Origin: Massilia varians
GTDB taxonomy: Bacteria > Pseudomonadota > Gammaproteobacteria > Burkholderiales > Burkholderiaceae_D
DNA: 64,000 nt
Reading direction: 5' to 3'
Assembly (NCBI RefSeq): GCF_027923905.1
Contig: NZ_AP026966.1
Coordinates: 1,179,001-1,243,000 of the forward strand
Shown here: piece by piece, positions 21,566-29,490 of the stretch
Numbering within the stretch: position 1 is the first letter of the stretch
How the letters are laid out: each line of letters opens with the position of its first letter
Translations under genes and position numbers: made by a program
Notes under the pieces: generated by a model
Told to the model about the DNA's origin: nothing
The model's database searches: none
The model's input: the letters and a program-made list of their open reading frames with translations, nothing else

Positions 21566-21600
21566 GGCGCCTTGCATGTCGAATCCCGATGCAAGGAGCC
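21566..21600 (+). promoter_or_regulatory. Ribosome-binding-site hairpin before beta-helix gene 1
   Basis: GGC-G-CCTTGCAT pairs with ATGCAAGG-A-GCC around an 11-base loop, with one G/A mismatch. The Shine-Dalgarno AAGGAG lies in the 3' arm, so the folded RNA would hide it. The equivalent hairpin before the paralogue at 23213-23247 has the same shape and position. Confidence 0.65.
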
Positions 21601-21603
21601 GTG

Positions 21604-23136
21604 ATGAGCAAGAGAAGAACCTTCCTCCGGATTGCTTCCAGCGTGGGTGTCTTCGCCTGCCTCGGGAGCGCGCTCCCGAGGCGTGCACGGGCACAATCCG
21701 GACTCAACGCGAACGTGCATTACATCGATCCGGGCGTTGCCGGTCCGGGTGACGGAACGCTTGCCAATCCTTACCGTTCATGGGCCAGTGTCAACTGGAC
21801 ACCCGGCCATACCTACCTGCAGAAGCGCGGCACGACGTATTCGGGCGTTTTTCAGCTGTCGGCAAGCGGCACGGCCCTGCAGCGCATCACCATCGGCGCC
21901 TACTATCGGTCCGACGGCAGCGACGACAGCGCGCAGCCGAAACCGGTGATCGTCCTGCCGGGTGCGCCGGCCACGCCCGCCGGCGGCGCATCGATTGCCG
22001 CCTACCGGCAAGAGCGTGACTTCGTCACCTACCGTCACCTGGACATCCGGAATACCAGCTTGCCGGATGGCAGCGACGTGGCCATCATCTGGCTTGGCAA
22101 TGACTGTGTTGTCGAGAACAGCATGCTGACCTCGAACGGCGCCGGCATCGTGATCTACGAAAAAAATCGCGTCACCGTGTCCAACTGCGTGCTGGACGTC
22201 ATCAGCAACGGACCGGCCTATGGCAACCAGGGGATCCTGGCCGCTGGGAATACCGATATGGACGATATCCGCCTGCTCAACAATACGATCCGGCATCGCG
22301 GCGGCGGCTCGCCTACGTCGTACGGCATTCGCTGCGAGACCTACAATAGCGCCAGCTTCCTGACGCGCCTGGTAATCCGCGGGAACCGCGTCTCGCCGCC
22401 GCCGGGTGTCGCCTACAACGCGAACCGCCGGGCGATCGGCATCTATCTCGTCCAGGCCCAGGCTGCCACGGTGGATGGGAATATCGTGACCGGTATGCTC
22501 ACCGGCATCTTCCTCAACGGTGGAGATCGCAGTTACGTCGGCAATAACAATTGCAGCAACAATATGAATTTTGGAATTCATATCAGCGGGCTCGCCAAGG
22601 CGTACATCATCGAGCGCAACGTCTGCAATGCCAATGGCGGAAGCTTGAGCAGCACCTATTACGGCCGCGGCATCGAACTGTCGTCCAAGGTCGGCCAGGA
22701 TGCGGTATCCGGACATACGATCCGCTATAACACCTGCAGCTACAACTATAACTATGGCGGACCACTCGACAACGGTTCGGAAGGCGTCGGCATCGGCGTG
22801 GACGATGGTGCCAGCAAGTGTGCGATCTATGGGAACACCGTCTCGAATAACGAGGGTAACGGCATCCAGATGTACGGCGGCGGCGACCGGGCCAGGTGGC
22901 CGGACACGGGCGGGCACACGATCCAGTCCAACCGGCTGGAGTCGAATTGCAGCTTTTCCGTCCTGAATCGGCGCAGCGGAGGAAAGACACCCAGCCCGTT
23001 CCAGGCGCACATCGCGCTTGCCTACATTTATGGCAGCCCGACTGTCGTTTCCAAGAATACCTTTTTAGGGAAAACCAGCATGCGGGTGTACACCGATGGT
23101 ACGGATGCGAACGTCACGGTGATCGGCAAGGGCTGA
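21604..23136 (+). CDS. Tat-exported right-handed beta-helix protein, paralogue 1
   Basis: A 510-aa protein. The start KRRTFLRIA is a twin-arginine signal with likely cleavage after RARA, so export is folded and Tat-dependent. The mature part begins HYIDPGVAGPGDGTLANPYRSW and continues as a parallel beta-helix, with recurring short turns such as NNTIRHRG, GNRVSPPPG, GNIVTG, NNNCSNNMNFG and GNTVSNNEGNGIQMYG. This fold occurs in polysaccharide lyases and NosD-like proteins, but I see no firm catalytic motif. I chose the ATG at 21604 because AAGGAG is five bases upstream; another in-frame ATG is at 21589. A paralogue of identical length follows 114 bp downstream. Confidence 0.8.
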   Translation: MSKRRTFLRIASSVGVFACLGSALPRRARAQSGLNANVHYIDPGVAGPGDGTLANPYRSWASVNWTPGHTYLQKRGTTYSGVFQLSASGTALQRITIGAYYRSDGSDDSAQPKPVIVLPGAPATPAGGASIAAYRQERDFVTYRHLDIRNTSLPDGSDVAIIWLGNDCVVENSMLTSNGAGIVIYEKNRVTVSNCVLDVISNGPAYGNQGILAAGNTDMDDIRLLNNTIRHRGGGSPTSYGIRCETYNSASFLTRLVIRGNRVSPPPGVAYNANRRAIGIYLVQAQAATVDGNIVTGMLTGIFLNGGDRSYVGNNNCSNNMNFGIHISGLAKAYIIERNVCNANGGSLSSTYYGRGIELSSKVGQDAVSGHTIRYNTCSYNYNYGGPLDNGSEGVGIGVDDGASKCAIYGNTVSNNEGNGIQMYGGGDRARWPDTGGHTIQSNRLESNCSFSVLNRRSGGKTPSPFQAHIALAYIYGSPTVVSKNTFLGKTSMRVYTDGTDANVTVIGKG

Positions 23137-23212
23137 CCGATCCTGGAACCGCTATTGTTACATCCATCTGCTAGTATTTAACAGTGCAAGGGGCAGGGCG
23201 GCCGGCGCGACC

Positions 23213-23247
23213 GGCGCCCTGCATGTCGAATACCGATGCAGGGAGCC
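23213..23247 (+). promoter_or_regulatory. Ribosome-binding-site hairpin before beta-helix gene 2
   Basis: GGC-G-CCCTGCAT pairs with ATGCAGGG-A-GCC around an 11-base loop. The Shine-Dalgarno GGGAG is in the 3' arm. Relative to the copy at 21566-21600, a T-A pair has become C-G with pairing kept, and the loop differs by one base. Confidence 0.65.
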
Positions 23248-23250
23248 GTG

Positions 23251-24783
23251 ATGGGCAAGAGAAGAGATTTCCTTCGGATCGCATCGCGGCTGGGTCTCGG
23301 CGCTTGCGTCGCCGGCGTGCTGCCGAGGATCGCGCTGGCCCGGCCGGGACGCGACGCGACGGTGCATTACATCGATCCGGGCGCCGCCGGTCCGGGGGAG
23401 GGAACGCTGGCCAGGCCTTTCCGCTCATGGACCAGCGTGTCCTGGCTGCCCGGCCATACCTACCTGCAAAAGCGCGGCACGACTTATTCGGGTGTCTTCC
23501 AGGTGGGGGCAAGCGGCAACGCCTTGCAGCCCATCACGATCGGCGCGTATTACCGATCCGACGGCGCCGACGACGACGCGCAGCCGAAGCCCGTCATCGT
23601 CCTGCCGGCGGCGCCCGCCAAACCGGGCGGCGGCGCCTCGGTCGCGGTGCACGGGAAGGAGCGCGATTTCGTTACCTACCGCCAGCTCGACATCCGCAAT
23701 ACCGCCTTGCCGGAGGGGAGCGACGCGGCGATCATCTGGCTCGGCAATGGCTGCGTGTTCGAAGATTGCCAGGTGAGGTCGAATTGTGCCGGCGTGTACA
23801 TCGTCGACAAAAGCCACGTCACCGTCTCCGGCTGTGTGCTCGACGTCATCAGCTGTGGCGCCGCCCATGGCAACCAGGGGATCCTGGTCGCGGGGGATCG
23901 CACGGTCGACGATATCCAGCTGCTCGACAATACCGTCCGCCACCGCGGCGGCGGTTCGGCGGCCTCGTACGGCATCCGCTGCGAAAGCTACGACGGCGAC
24001 GCCTTTCTGACGCGGCTCGTGATCAGCGGGAACCGCGTCTCTCCGCCATCCGGTGTCGCCCATAACCCGAACCGCGGGGCGATCGGCATCTACCTGGTCC
24101 GGGGCAAGGCTGCCACACTGGACAAGAACACCGTGACCGGCATGCTGACCGGCATCTATATCAATGGCGGGGATCTCAGCTACGTAGGCAACAATAACTG
24201 CAGCAACAACATGAATTTCGGCATTCATGTCAGCGGCGTTGCGCGCTCATGCACCATCGAGCACAACGTCTGCAATGCCAATGGCGGCGCCATGACCAGC
24301 ACCTGCTACGGCCGCGGCATCGAGCTCTCGTCCAAGGCCGGCCAGGGCGCGGTATCCGGCCATACGATCCGCTACAACACCTGCCGCTTCAACCGTAACT
24401 ATGGCGGGCCGCTGGACAATGGATCGGAAGGGGTCGGCATCGGCCTGGACGACGGGGCCAGCAAGTGTTCCATCTACGGGAACGTGGTCTCGGATAATGA
24501 AGGAAACGGCATCCAGATGTATGGCAGCCACGACCGGGCCAGGTGGCCGGACACGGGCGGCCACACGGTCGATTCCAACGAGCTGGAGGCGAACTGCAGC
24601 GTCTCGGTCCTGAACCGGCGCAAAGGCGGAAGCAAGCCCAGCCCGTTCCAGGCCCATATCGCCCTGGCTTACATCTACGGCAGCCCCACGGTCGTCTCCA
24701 ACAACCGCTTCAAGGGCAAGACCCGCATGGGGATCTATACCGACAGCACGGACGCGAACGTCACATTGCTCAACAATGGCTAG
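23251..24783 (+). CDS. Tat-exported right-handed beta-helix protein, paralogue 2
   Basis: A 510-aa paralogue of the preceding gene, aligned along its whole length without obvious gaps. The twin-arginine motif is KRRDFLRIA, with cleavage probably after IALA. It keeps the same mature start (HYIDPGAAGPGEGTLARPFRSW), the same GTTYSGVFQ segment and the same beta-helix turns. Differences are scattered, mostly in surface-type positions. Both copies keep CETYN/CESYD and NCSNNMNFGIH, so any ligand site is probably shared. The ATG at 23251 is preceded by GGGAG within a hairpin. The two genes probably arose by tandem duplication that included the leader. Confidence 0.8.
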   Translation: MGKRRDFLRIASRLGLGACVAGVLPRIALARPGRDATVHYIDPGAAGPGEGTLARPFRSWTSVSWLPGHTYLQKRGTTYSGVFQVGASGNALQPITIGAYYRSDGADDDAQPKPVIVLPAAPAKPGGGASVAVHGKERDFVTYRQLDIRNTALPEGSDAAIIWLGNGCVFEDCQVRSNCAGVYIVDKSHVTVSGCVLDVISCGAAHGNQGILVAGDRTVDDIQLLDNTVRHRGGGSAASYGIRCESYDGDAFLTRLVISGNRVSPPSGVAHNPNRGAIGIYLVRGKAATLDKNTVTGMLTGIYINGGDLSYVGNNNCSNNMNFGIHVSGVARSCTIEHNVCNANGGAMTSTCYGRGIELSSKAGQGAVSGHTIRYNTCRFNRNYGGPLDNGSEGVGIGLDDGASKCSIYGNVVSDNEGNGIQMYGSHDRARWPDTGGHTVDSNELEANCSVSVLNRRKGGSKPSPFQAHIALAYIYGSPTVVSNNRFKGKTRMGIYTDSTDANVTLLNNG

Positions 24784-24806
24784 TCCGGCCGCCGCATTAC
24801 CGGGCA

Positions 24807-24822
24807 CATGACAATTGTCATG
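24807..24822. promoter_or_regulatory. 16-bp perfect palindrome, possible operator
   Basis: CATGACAATTGTCATG lies between the second beta-helix gene and its terminator. It is AT-rich in a GC-rich region and could bind a dimeric regulator. Its position before the terminator makes a role for the downstream amidohydrolase gene uncertain. Confidence 0.3.
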
Positions 24823-24829
24823 CCAAACT

Positions 24830-24865
24830 GATGGCGCCTGCATCTACAGGCGCCATCGGGTTTTT
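24830..24865 (+). terminator. Terminator after beta-helix gene 2
   Basis: GATGGCGCCTG pairs perfectly with CAGGCGCCATC over a 6-base loop, then GGGTTTTT. This separates the beta-helix pair from the amidohydrolase gene. Confidence 0.9.
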
Positions 24866-24901
24866 CGCATACTGGCTGCACACCCACCATGCGAGGAACC
24901 C

Positions 24902-26695
24902 ATGAAGCCCACCGCCCTGAAAGTCCTGTCCGCCGCTGCCGCCCTGATGCTGGCGCTGTCCGCCGGCGCCGCCCCCACCCTGGTCCAGGACGTGCGCGTC
25001 TTCGACGGCGAGCGCGTGCACGAACGCCGCTCGGTCCTGTTCGACAAGGGCGTCATCGTCGATGCCGATTTCCGCGGTCCGGCGCCACGCGGCGCGCGCG
25101 TGGTCGACGGGGCAGGGCGCACGCTGCTGCCGGGCCTGATCGACGCCCACACCCACGCCTTCCGCTTCCACGAGCTGCCGCTGCTGTTCGGCGTGACCAC
25201 CCAGATCGACATGTTCACCGAGGTCGGCATGATGAAAAAGGCGAAGCAGGAGATGGCGGAGCAGCGCAACCAGCGCCATGCCGACCTGTTCTCGGCCGGC
25301 ACCCTGGTGACCGCCCCGAACGGGCACGGCACCCAGTTCGGCATTCCCATCCCCACCATCACCGGGCCGGAACAGGCGCAGGCGTTCGTGGACGCCCGCA
25401 TCGCCGAAGGCTCGGACTTCATCAAGATCGTCGTCGAGGGCGGCCATGGCTTCAAGCCGCTCGACATGGCGACCGTGAAGGCCGTGATCGTGGCGGCGCA
25501 CCGGCGCGGCAAGCTGGCGGTGGTCCATATCGGGAACGAAGCGGATGCGCGCGCCGTGCTGGAAGCCGGCGCCGACGGGCTGGTGCACCTGTTCCCGGGC
25601 GAATCCGGCGATGCCGAAGGGCTGGCGCGGCTGGCGGCCAGCCGCGGCGCCTTCGTGATCCCGACCTTTGCGGTGCTGGAGAGCATGGCGGCCTATCGCG
25701 GCGACGACCTGCTCGCCAACGAGGCTTTTGCCGGCCTGCTCGACAAGGATGCCCAGGCCCCGCTCAAGGCGCGCTACGGCAACAAGGCGCGTCCGGCCGT
25801 GCTGGCCGCTCCCAAGGCGGTGACCGCGGCGCTGGTCAAGGCCGGCGTGCCGGTGCTGGCCGGCACCGACGCCGGCAATCCGGGCACCCAGTACGGCATC
25901 AGCATGCACCGCGAACTGGCGGCGCTGGTCGAAGCCGGATTGACCCCGGTGCAGGCGCTGGCCGCCGCCACCAGCGCGCCCGCCAGGGCCTTCAGGCTGG
26001 GCCAGCGCGGCAGCATCGCCAAGGGCTACAAGGCCGACCTGCTGCTGGTCGAGGGCAACCCGGCGGCCGATATCCGGGCGACCCGCCAGATCCTCGAAGT
26101 CTGGAAGGACGGCGAAAGCGCCAAGGGGCTGGTCGAGGAGCAGCGCCGCAAGGTGGCGCAGGCGGCGCAGGCCGAGGGCAAGCGGCTGGCGCTGCCGGCG
26201 GACGGCCGCATCAGCCTGTTCAGCGAGGGGCGCCTGGCCAGTCCGTTCGGCATGGGCTGGGGGCCGTCGACCGACAGCTTCGCCGGCGGCAAATCGACCG
26301 TCAAGCTGGCCGTGCAGCCGGCCCTGCCGGACGGCCAGGTGCCGCTCGCGATCGCGGCGCAGGTCGAGCCGGGCCTGCCATTCGCCTGGGCCGGCGTGGC
26401 CTTCATGCCGGGCGCCCAGCCGATGCAATCGGTGAACCTGAGCGGGATCAAATCCTTGCGCTTCAAGGCGCGCGGAGACGGCAAGACCTACCAGGTGATC
26501 GCCATGTCGCAGGGCGTCCAGATCCCGGGCGCGAAAAGCTTCACGGCAGGACCGGAATGGCAGGAAGTCAAAGTGCCTTTCAGCGAGCTCAAGGGCATCG
26601 ATCCGGCGGCCGTCACCATGTTAGGATTCAACGCCGGCCCGCAGCCGGGCGACTACCGCTTCGAGATCGCCGACGTGCGCCTGCTGGAACATTAA
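24902..26695 (+). CDS. Secreted amidohydrolase with C-terminal CIA30-like domain
   Basis: A 597-aa protein with a signal peptide (hydrophobic core at about 9-22, cleavage near GAAP). The amidohydrolase barrel has the metal motif GLIDAHTHAFRF near residue 80, a VVHIGNEAD histidine near 210, and the conserved aspartate in LAGTDAGNPG near 320. The last 150 residues form a separate beta-rich domain with KSLRFKARGDGKTY and EWQEVKVPFSELKG, typical of CIA30/galactose-binding folds. The frame is open upstream, but the ATG at 24902 has GAGGAA before it and precedes the signal peptide. It sits 19 bp before a two-component system, so it may belong to that transcript. The substrate is unknown. Confidence 0.82.
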   Translation: MKPTALKVLSAAAALMLALSAGAAPTLVQDVRVFDGERVHERRSVLFDKGVIVDADFRGPAPRGARVVDGAGRTLLPGLIDAHTHAFRFHELPLLFGVTTQIDMFTEVGMMKKAKQEMAEQRNQRHADLFSAGTLVTAPNGHGTQFGIPIPTITGPEQAQAFVDARIAEGSDFIKIVVEGGHGFKPLDMATVKAVIVAAHRRGKLAVVHIGNEADARAVLEAGADGLVHLFPGESGDAEGLARLAASRGAFVIPTFAVLESMAAYRGDDLLANEAFAGLLDKDAQAPLKARYGNKARPAVLAAPKAVTAALVKAGVPVLAGTDAGNPGTQYGISMHRELAALVEAGLTPVQALAAATSAPARAFRLGQRGSIAKGYKADLLLVEGNPAADIRATRQILEVWKDGESAKGLVEEQRRKVAQAAQAEGKRLALPADGRISLFSEGRLASPFGMGWGPSTDSFAGGKSTVKLAVQPALPDGQVPLAIAAQVEPGLPFAWAGVAFMPGAQPMQSVNLSGIKSLRFKARGDGKTYQVIAMSQGVQIPGAKSFTAGPEWQEVKVPFSELKGIDPAAVTMLGFNAGPQPGDYRFEIADVRLLEH

Positions 26696-26714
26696 CCGTC
26701 ACCGCTCCCACGAC

Positions 26715-27827
26715 ATGAACAAGATCAGGCAAGTGCTGGCCGGACCATGGACCCCGCCCGAACTGGGCAAGATGCCCTACTTCTGGCTGCTCAGTCTCGG
26801 CTACCTGGGATGGAAGTATTTCTACGTTACGCCCACGGCGCTCGAGCTGGCCCTGCTGGCCTTGACCGTGATGCTGTTCCTGCCGCTGTACTTCGCCAGC
26901 TACTGGGCGCGCGGCTGGCAGGTGGCGGCCTGCATGCTGGCCGGCTGCCTGCTCGGCGCCGCTTGGGTGCGCTGGAACGTCGGCGCGGCCACCTTCTTCA
27001 TCTTCGCCTGCGCCATGGCCGCACGGATCAGGCAGTTCAGGCACGCCATGCTGGCCATCGGCGCCGTGATCGGCTGCGGCCTGCTCGTCTCGCTGCTGGT
27101 CAAGCAAGGGCAGATGCGCTTCATCTTCCTGATGCCGCTCCTGACCGCCGGCCTGCCGGTGGGCATGGGCGCCTTCATGGATGCGCGTCTGCGCCGCTCG
27201 CGCCAGGAGCTGATGCGCAAGCAGGAAGAGGTCGAGCACCTGGCCACGATCGCCGAGCGCGAACGCATCTCGCGCGACCTGCACGACCTGCTCGGGCATT
27301 CGCTCTCGCTGATCGCGCTGAAGGCCGAACTGGCGCGCAAGCTGGCGCACCGCGACGTCGATGCCTGCGCGCGCGAAGTGGGCGACATCGAAACCAGCGC
27401 GCGCCAGGCCCTGGCCGAAGTGCGCGCCGCCGTGACGGGCTACCGCGAGAAGGGGCTGGGACACGCGCTGGCAAGCGCCCGCGCCAGCCTGGCGGCGGCC
27501 GACGTCACGCTGGAAGAACAGGTAGAGCGTTTCGAGCTGGCGCCGGCCGCCGAGAACGTGCTGGCGCTGGCGCTGCGCGAGGCGGTCACCAACGTGGTGC
27601 GCCATGCCGGCGCGCGCCGCTGCAGCGTGTCCCTGGGACTGGAACACGGCGTGGCGGTGCTGCGCGTGCTGGATGACGGCCAGGCGCGCAGCGAGGCCGA
27701 CATCCGCCACGGCAACGGCTTGTGCGGCATGCGCGAGCGCGCCCAGTCGCTCGGCGGCAGGCTGGCGCTGCGCGCGCGCGCCGGCCTCGAACTCGAACTG
27801 CGCGTGCTTGCCGGAGTGTCCTCATGA
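26715..27827 (+). CDS. Sensor histidine kinase, DesK-like
   Basis: A 370-aa membrane kinase. Four to five hydrophobic segments occupy about residues 20-150, then a short coiled linker. The HisKA_3 dimerisation motif ERISRDLHDLLGHSLS carries the phospho-accepting histidine. The ATPase domain follows, with an N-box-like LREAVTNVVRHAGA and HGNGLCGMRERAQSLGG. The architecture matches DesK, which senses membrane state in Bacillus, but the signal here is unknown. Its stop overlaps the start of the response regulator gene by four bases. Confidence 0.92.
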   Translation: MNKIRQVLAGPWTPPELGKMPYFWLLSLGYLGWKYFYVTPTALELALLALTVMLFLPLYFASYWARGWQVAACMLAGCLLGAAWVRWNVGAATFFIFACAMAARIRQFRHAMLAIGAVIGCGLLVSLLVKQGQMRFIFLMPLLTAGLPVGMGAFMDARLRRSRQELMRKQEEVEHLATIAERERISRDLHDLLGHSLSLIALKAELARKLAHRDVDACAREVGDIETSARQALAEVRAAVTGYREKGLGHALASARASLAAADVTLEEQVERFELAPAAENVLALALREAVTNVVRHAGARRCSVSLGLEHGVAVLRVLDDGQARSEADIRHGNGLCGMRERAQSLGGRLALRARAGLELELRVLAGVSS

Positions 27828-28429
27828 TTCGCATCCTGCTGGCCGAAGACCAGGCCCTGGTGCTGGGCGCGATGGCCGCGCTGCTGCGGCTGGAGCCCGA
27901 CTTCGAGGTCGTCGGCGCCGCCACCAACGGCAGGGAAGCCCTCGCCATGTGCGAGCGGCTGCAGCCGGATATCGTCCTGACCGACATCGAGATGCCCCTG
28001 ATGACCGGGCTGGAACTGGCGGCCGAGCTGAAGGAGCGCCGCTTGCCGCCGAAGCTGATCGTGGTGACCACCTTCGGGCGCAGCGGCTATCTGCGCCGCG
28101 CCCTGGAGGCGGGGGTGCGCGGCTACCTGCTCAAGGATGCGTCGGTGGATGCGCTCGCGGCGGCGATCCGGGCGGTGCACGCCGGCGGGCGCGCGATCGC
28201 ACCCGAGCTGGCGCTGGAAAGCTGGAGCGGCGGCGCCGATCCGCTCACCGAGCGCGAACGCCAGGTGCTGCGCCTGGCCGGGGAAGGGCGCGCCAGCGCC
28301 GACATCGCGCGTCAGGTGCACCTGTCGGAAGGGACGGTGCGCAACTACCTGTCCGAGGCGATCAGCAAGCTGGGCGCCGCCAACCGGGTCGAGGCCTATC
28401 GGATGGCGCGCGACGCCGGCTGGCTGTAG
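27824..28429 (+). CDS. LuxR/NarL-type response regulator, DesR-like
   Basis: A 201-aa regulator. The receiver domain has the acidic pair in LLAEDQ and phospho-acceptor Asp54 in DIVLTDIEMP, with Lys in YLLKDA. The LuxR helix-turn-helix spans about 137-195 (LTERERQVLRLAGEG and SEGTVRNYLSEAISKLG). It is coupled to the kinase by ATGA overlap, and it may control the amidohydrolase gene upstream. Downstream to 28693 I see no supported gene. Confidence 0.94.
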   Translation: MIRILLAEDQALVLGAMAALLRLEPDFEVVGAATNGREALAMCERLQPDIVLTDIEMPLMTGLELAAELKERRLPPKLIVVTTFGRSGYLRRALEAGVRGYLLKDASVDALAAAIRAVHAGGRAIAPELALESWSGGADPLTERERQVLRLAGEGRASADIARQVHLSEGTVRNYLSEAISKLGAANRVEAYRMARDAGWL

Positions 28430-28693
28430 CGTACTGGGCCACCATCGCCTTGCGGCAAAGGCGGCATGTGACCAGCGGGTAGATGAAGCCACGATAAAGC
28501 CAGCGTGAGGGCGAGATCAGAAAGCTGCGCACGCGCAACAGCATGTCACGGTGGCGCTGGCCGCGAACGGATCATCCTCCTGAGTTTTTCTCATAAGAAA
28601 TCCGCTTTCTGACGCGTTGTGCCGTCGCAAGAAAGCGCTGGCGTGTACATGTCAGTATCACGATCTTGACGATACGCGCTGCCGTCCACGTCC

Positions 28694-29490
28694 ATGCCAG
28701 AACCGACACGTCCTTTGCAGCCCCTGCTGCCCTTGCCCAACGGGGGCTGGTCGGCAATGTCTGTCACCACCTCGGTCGACTTCAAGATCCGCGGATTGGC
28801 ATTAATGCCTGCGAACAGCACCGTGCCCGTGGTCGTCGTGCCCGGCATCATGGGGACCAACCTGAAGGCCAAGAGCAAACCGCGCTCAGATAAGTTCTTG
28901 AGTGCGTATGCATTCCCAATGAAGGAAGTCCTAACCCCTACGATTTTTATCGCGACCTGACTTCATGGTATCGCCTGGTCGATCCCGCGTTGGCTGATCC
29001 AGCTAAGAAGTACGAGTCAAAAAATAGCAAGCTCAGTGTGGACGAGGCCATCAAGGTAGCGATTAATGCGGCGGAGCGGTTTCACACAAAGCGCTTGGGC
29101 GACTACTACCATCCCAACACCTATGCCTTCTACGGGGGCGATCCCGACCAACGTGCGTTCGGCCAGGTGCGCTGGGTCGGCCGAAAGGCGCCTGAGTCGC
29201 GCGCCGCCCTCACCCCGGCAAGAGTCAACGGCGGCACCTTCATTCGTCATTACTCCGATGGGCGCCTTGTAGGCGTCGAATCTTCGGGACAGATGCTCTT
29301 CAGGGTGGAACCGCCAGATGCTCGCGGCGACGGAACTGTTCCCCACCAATCTGGTGCCGGACCGGCTGGAAAGATCCAGCAGTTGTTCGAGACGCGCGGC
29401 TACGACCATCAAGGATCGTATAGGAGTGAAGAGATGCTGATGCTTACGCTTCGCCTGATTGTCAGGATCGTACAAGGACTGCCGAAATGA
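28694..29490 (+). pseudogene. Remnant of a type VI secretion lipase effector (Tle-like)
   Basis: Two pieces of one alpha/beta hydrolase are joined by a large internal deletion and a frameshift. The first (28694-28960) has the PGAP1-like start VPVVVVPGIMGTNLKAK. The second reads in another frame from about 28900 and contains SPNPYDFYRDLTSWYRLVDPAL, YYHPNTYAFYGG and GDGTVPHQSGAG, with the catalytic histidine region YDHQGSYRS at the end. The middle of the protein, including the expected GHSxGG serine, is missing. Restoring one A near 28920 would read AFPNEGSPNPYDF, so the shift is probably a one-base loss. The final TGA overlaps the ATG of the immunity-like gene. No vgrG or adaptor gene is nearby, so this is an orphan, dead effector. 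Confidence 0.75.

Noticed and set aside
28362..28544. Short minus-strand frame after the response regulator gene with a hydrophobic stretch
   Set aside because: It starts in the untranslated gap, runs back into the regulator gene, has no good ribosome-binding site and matches no family I know.
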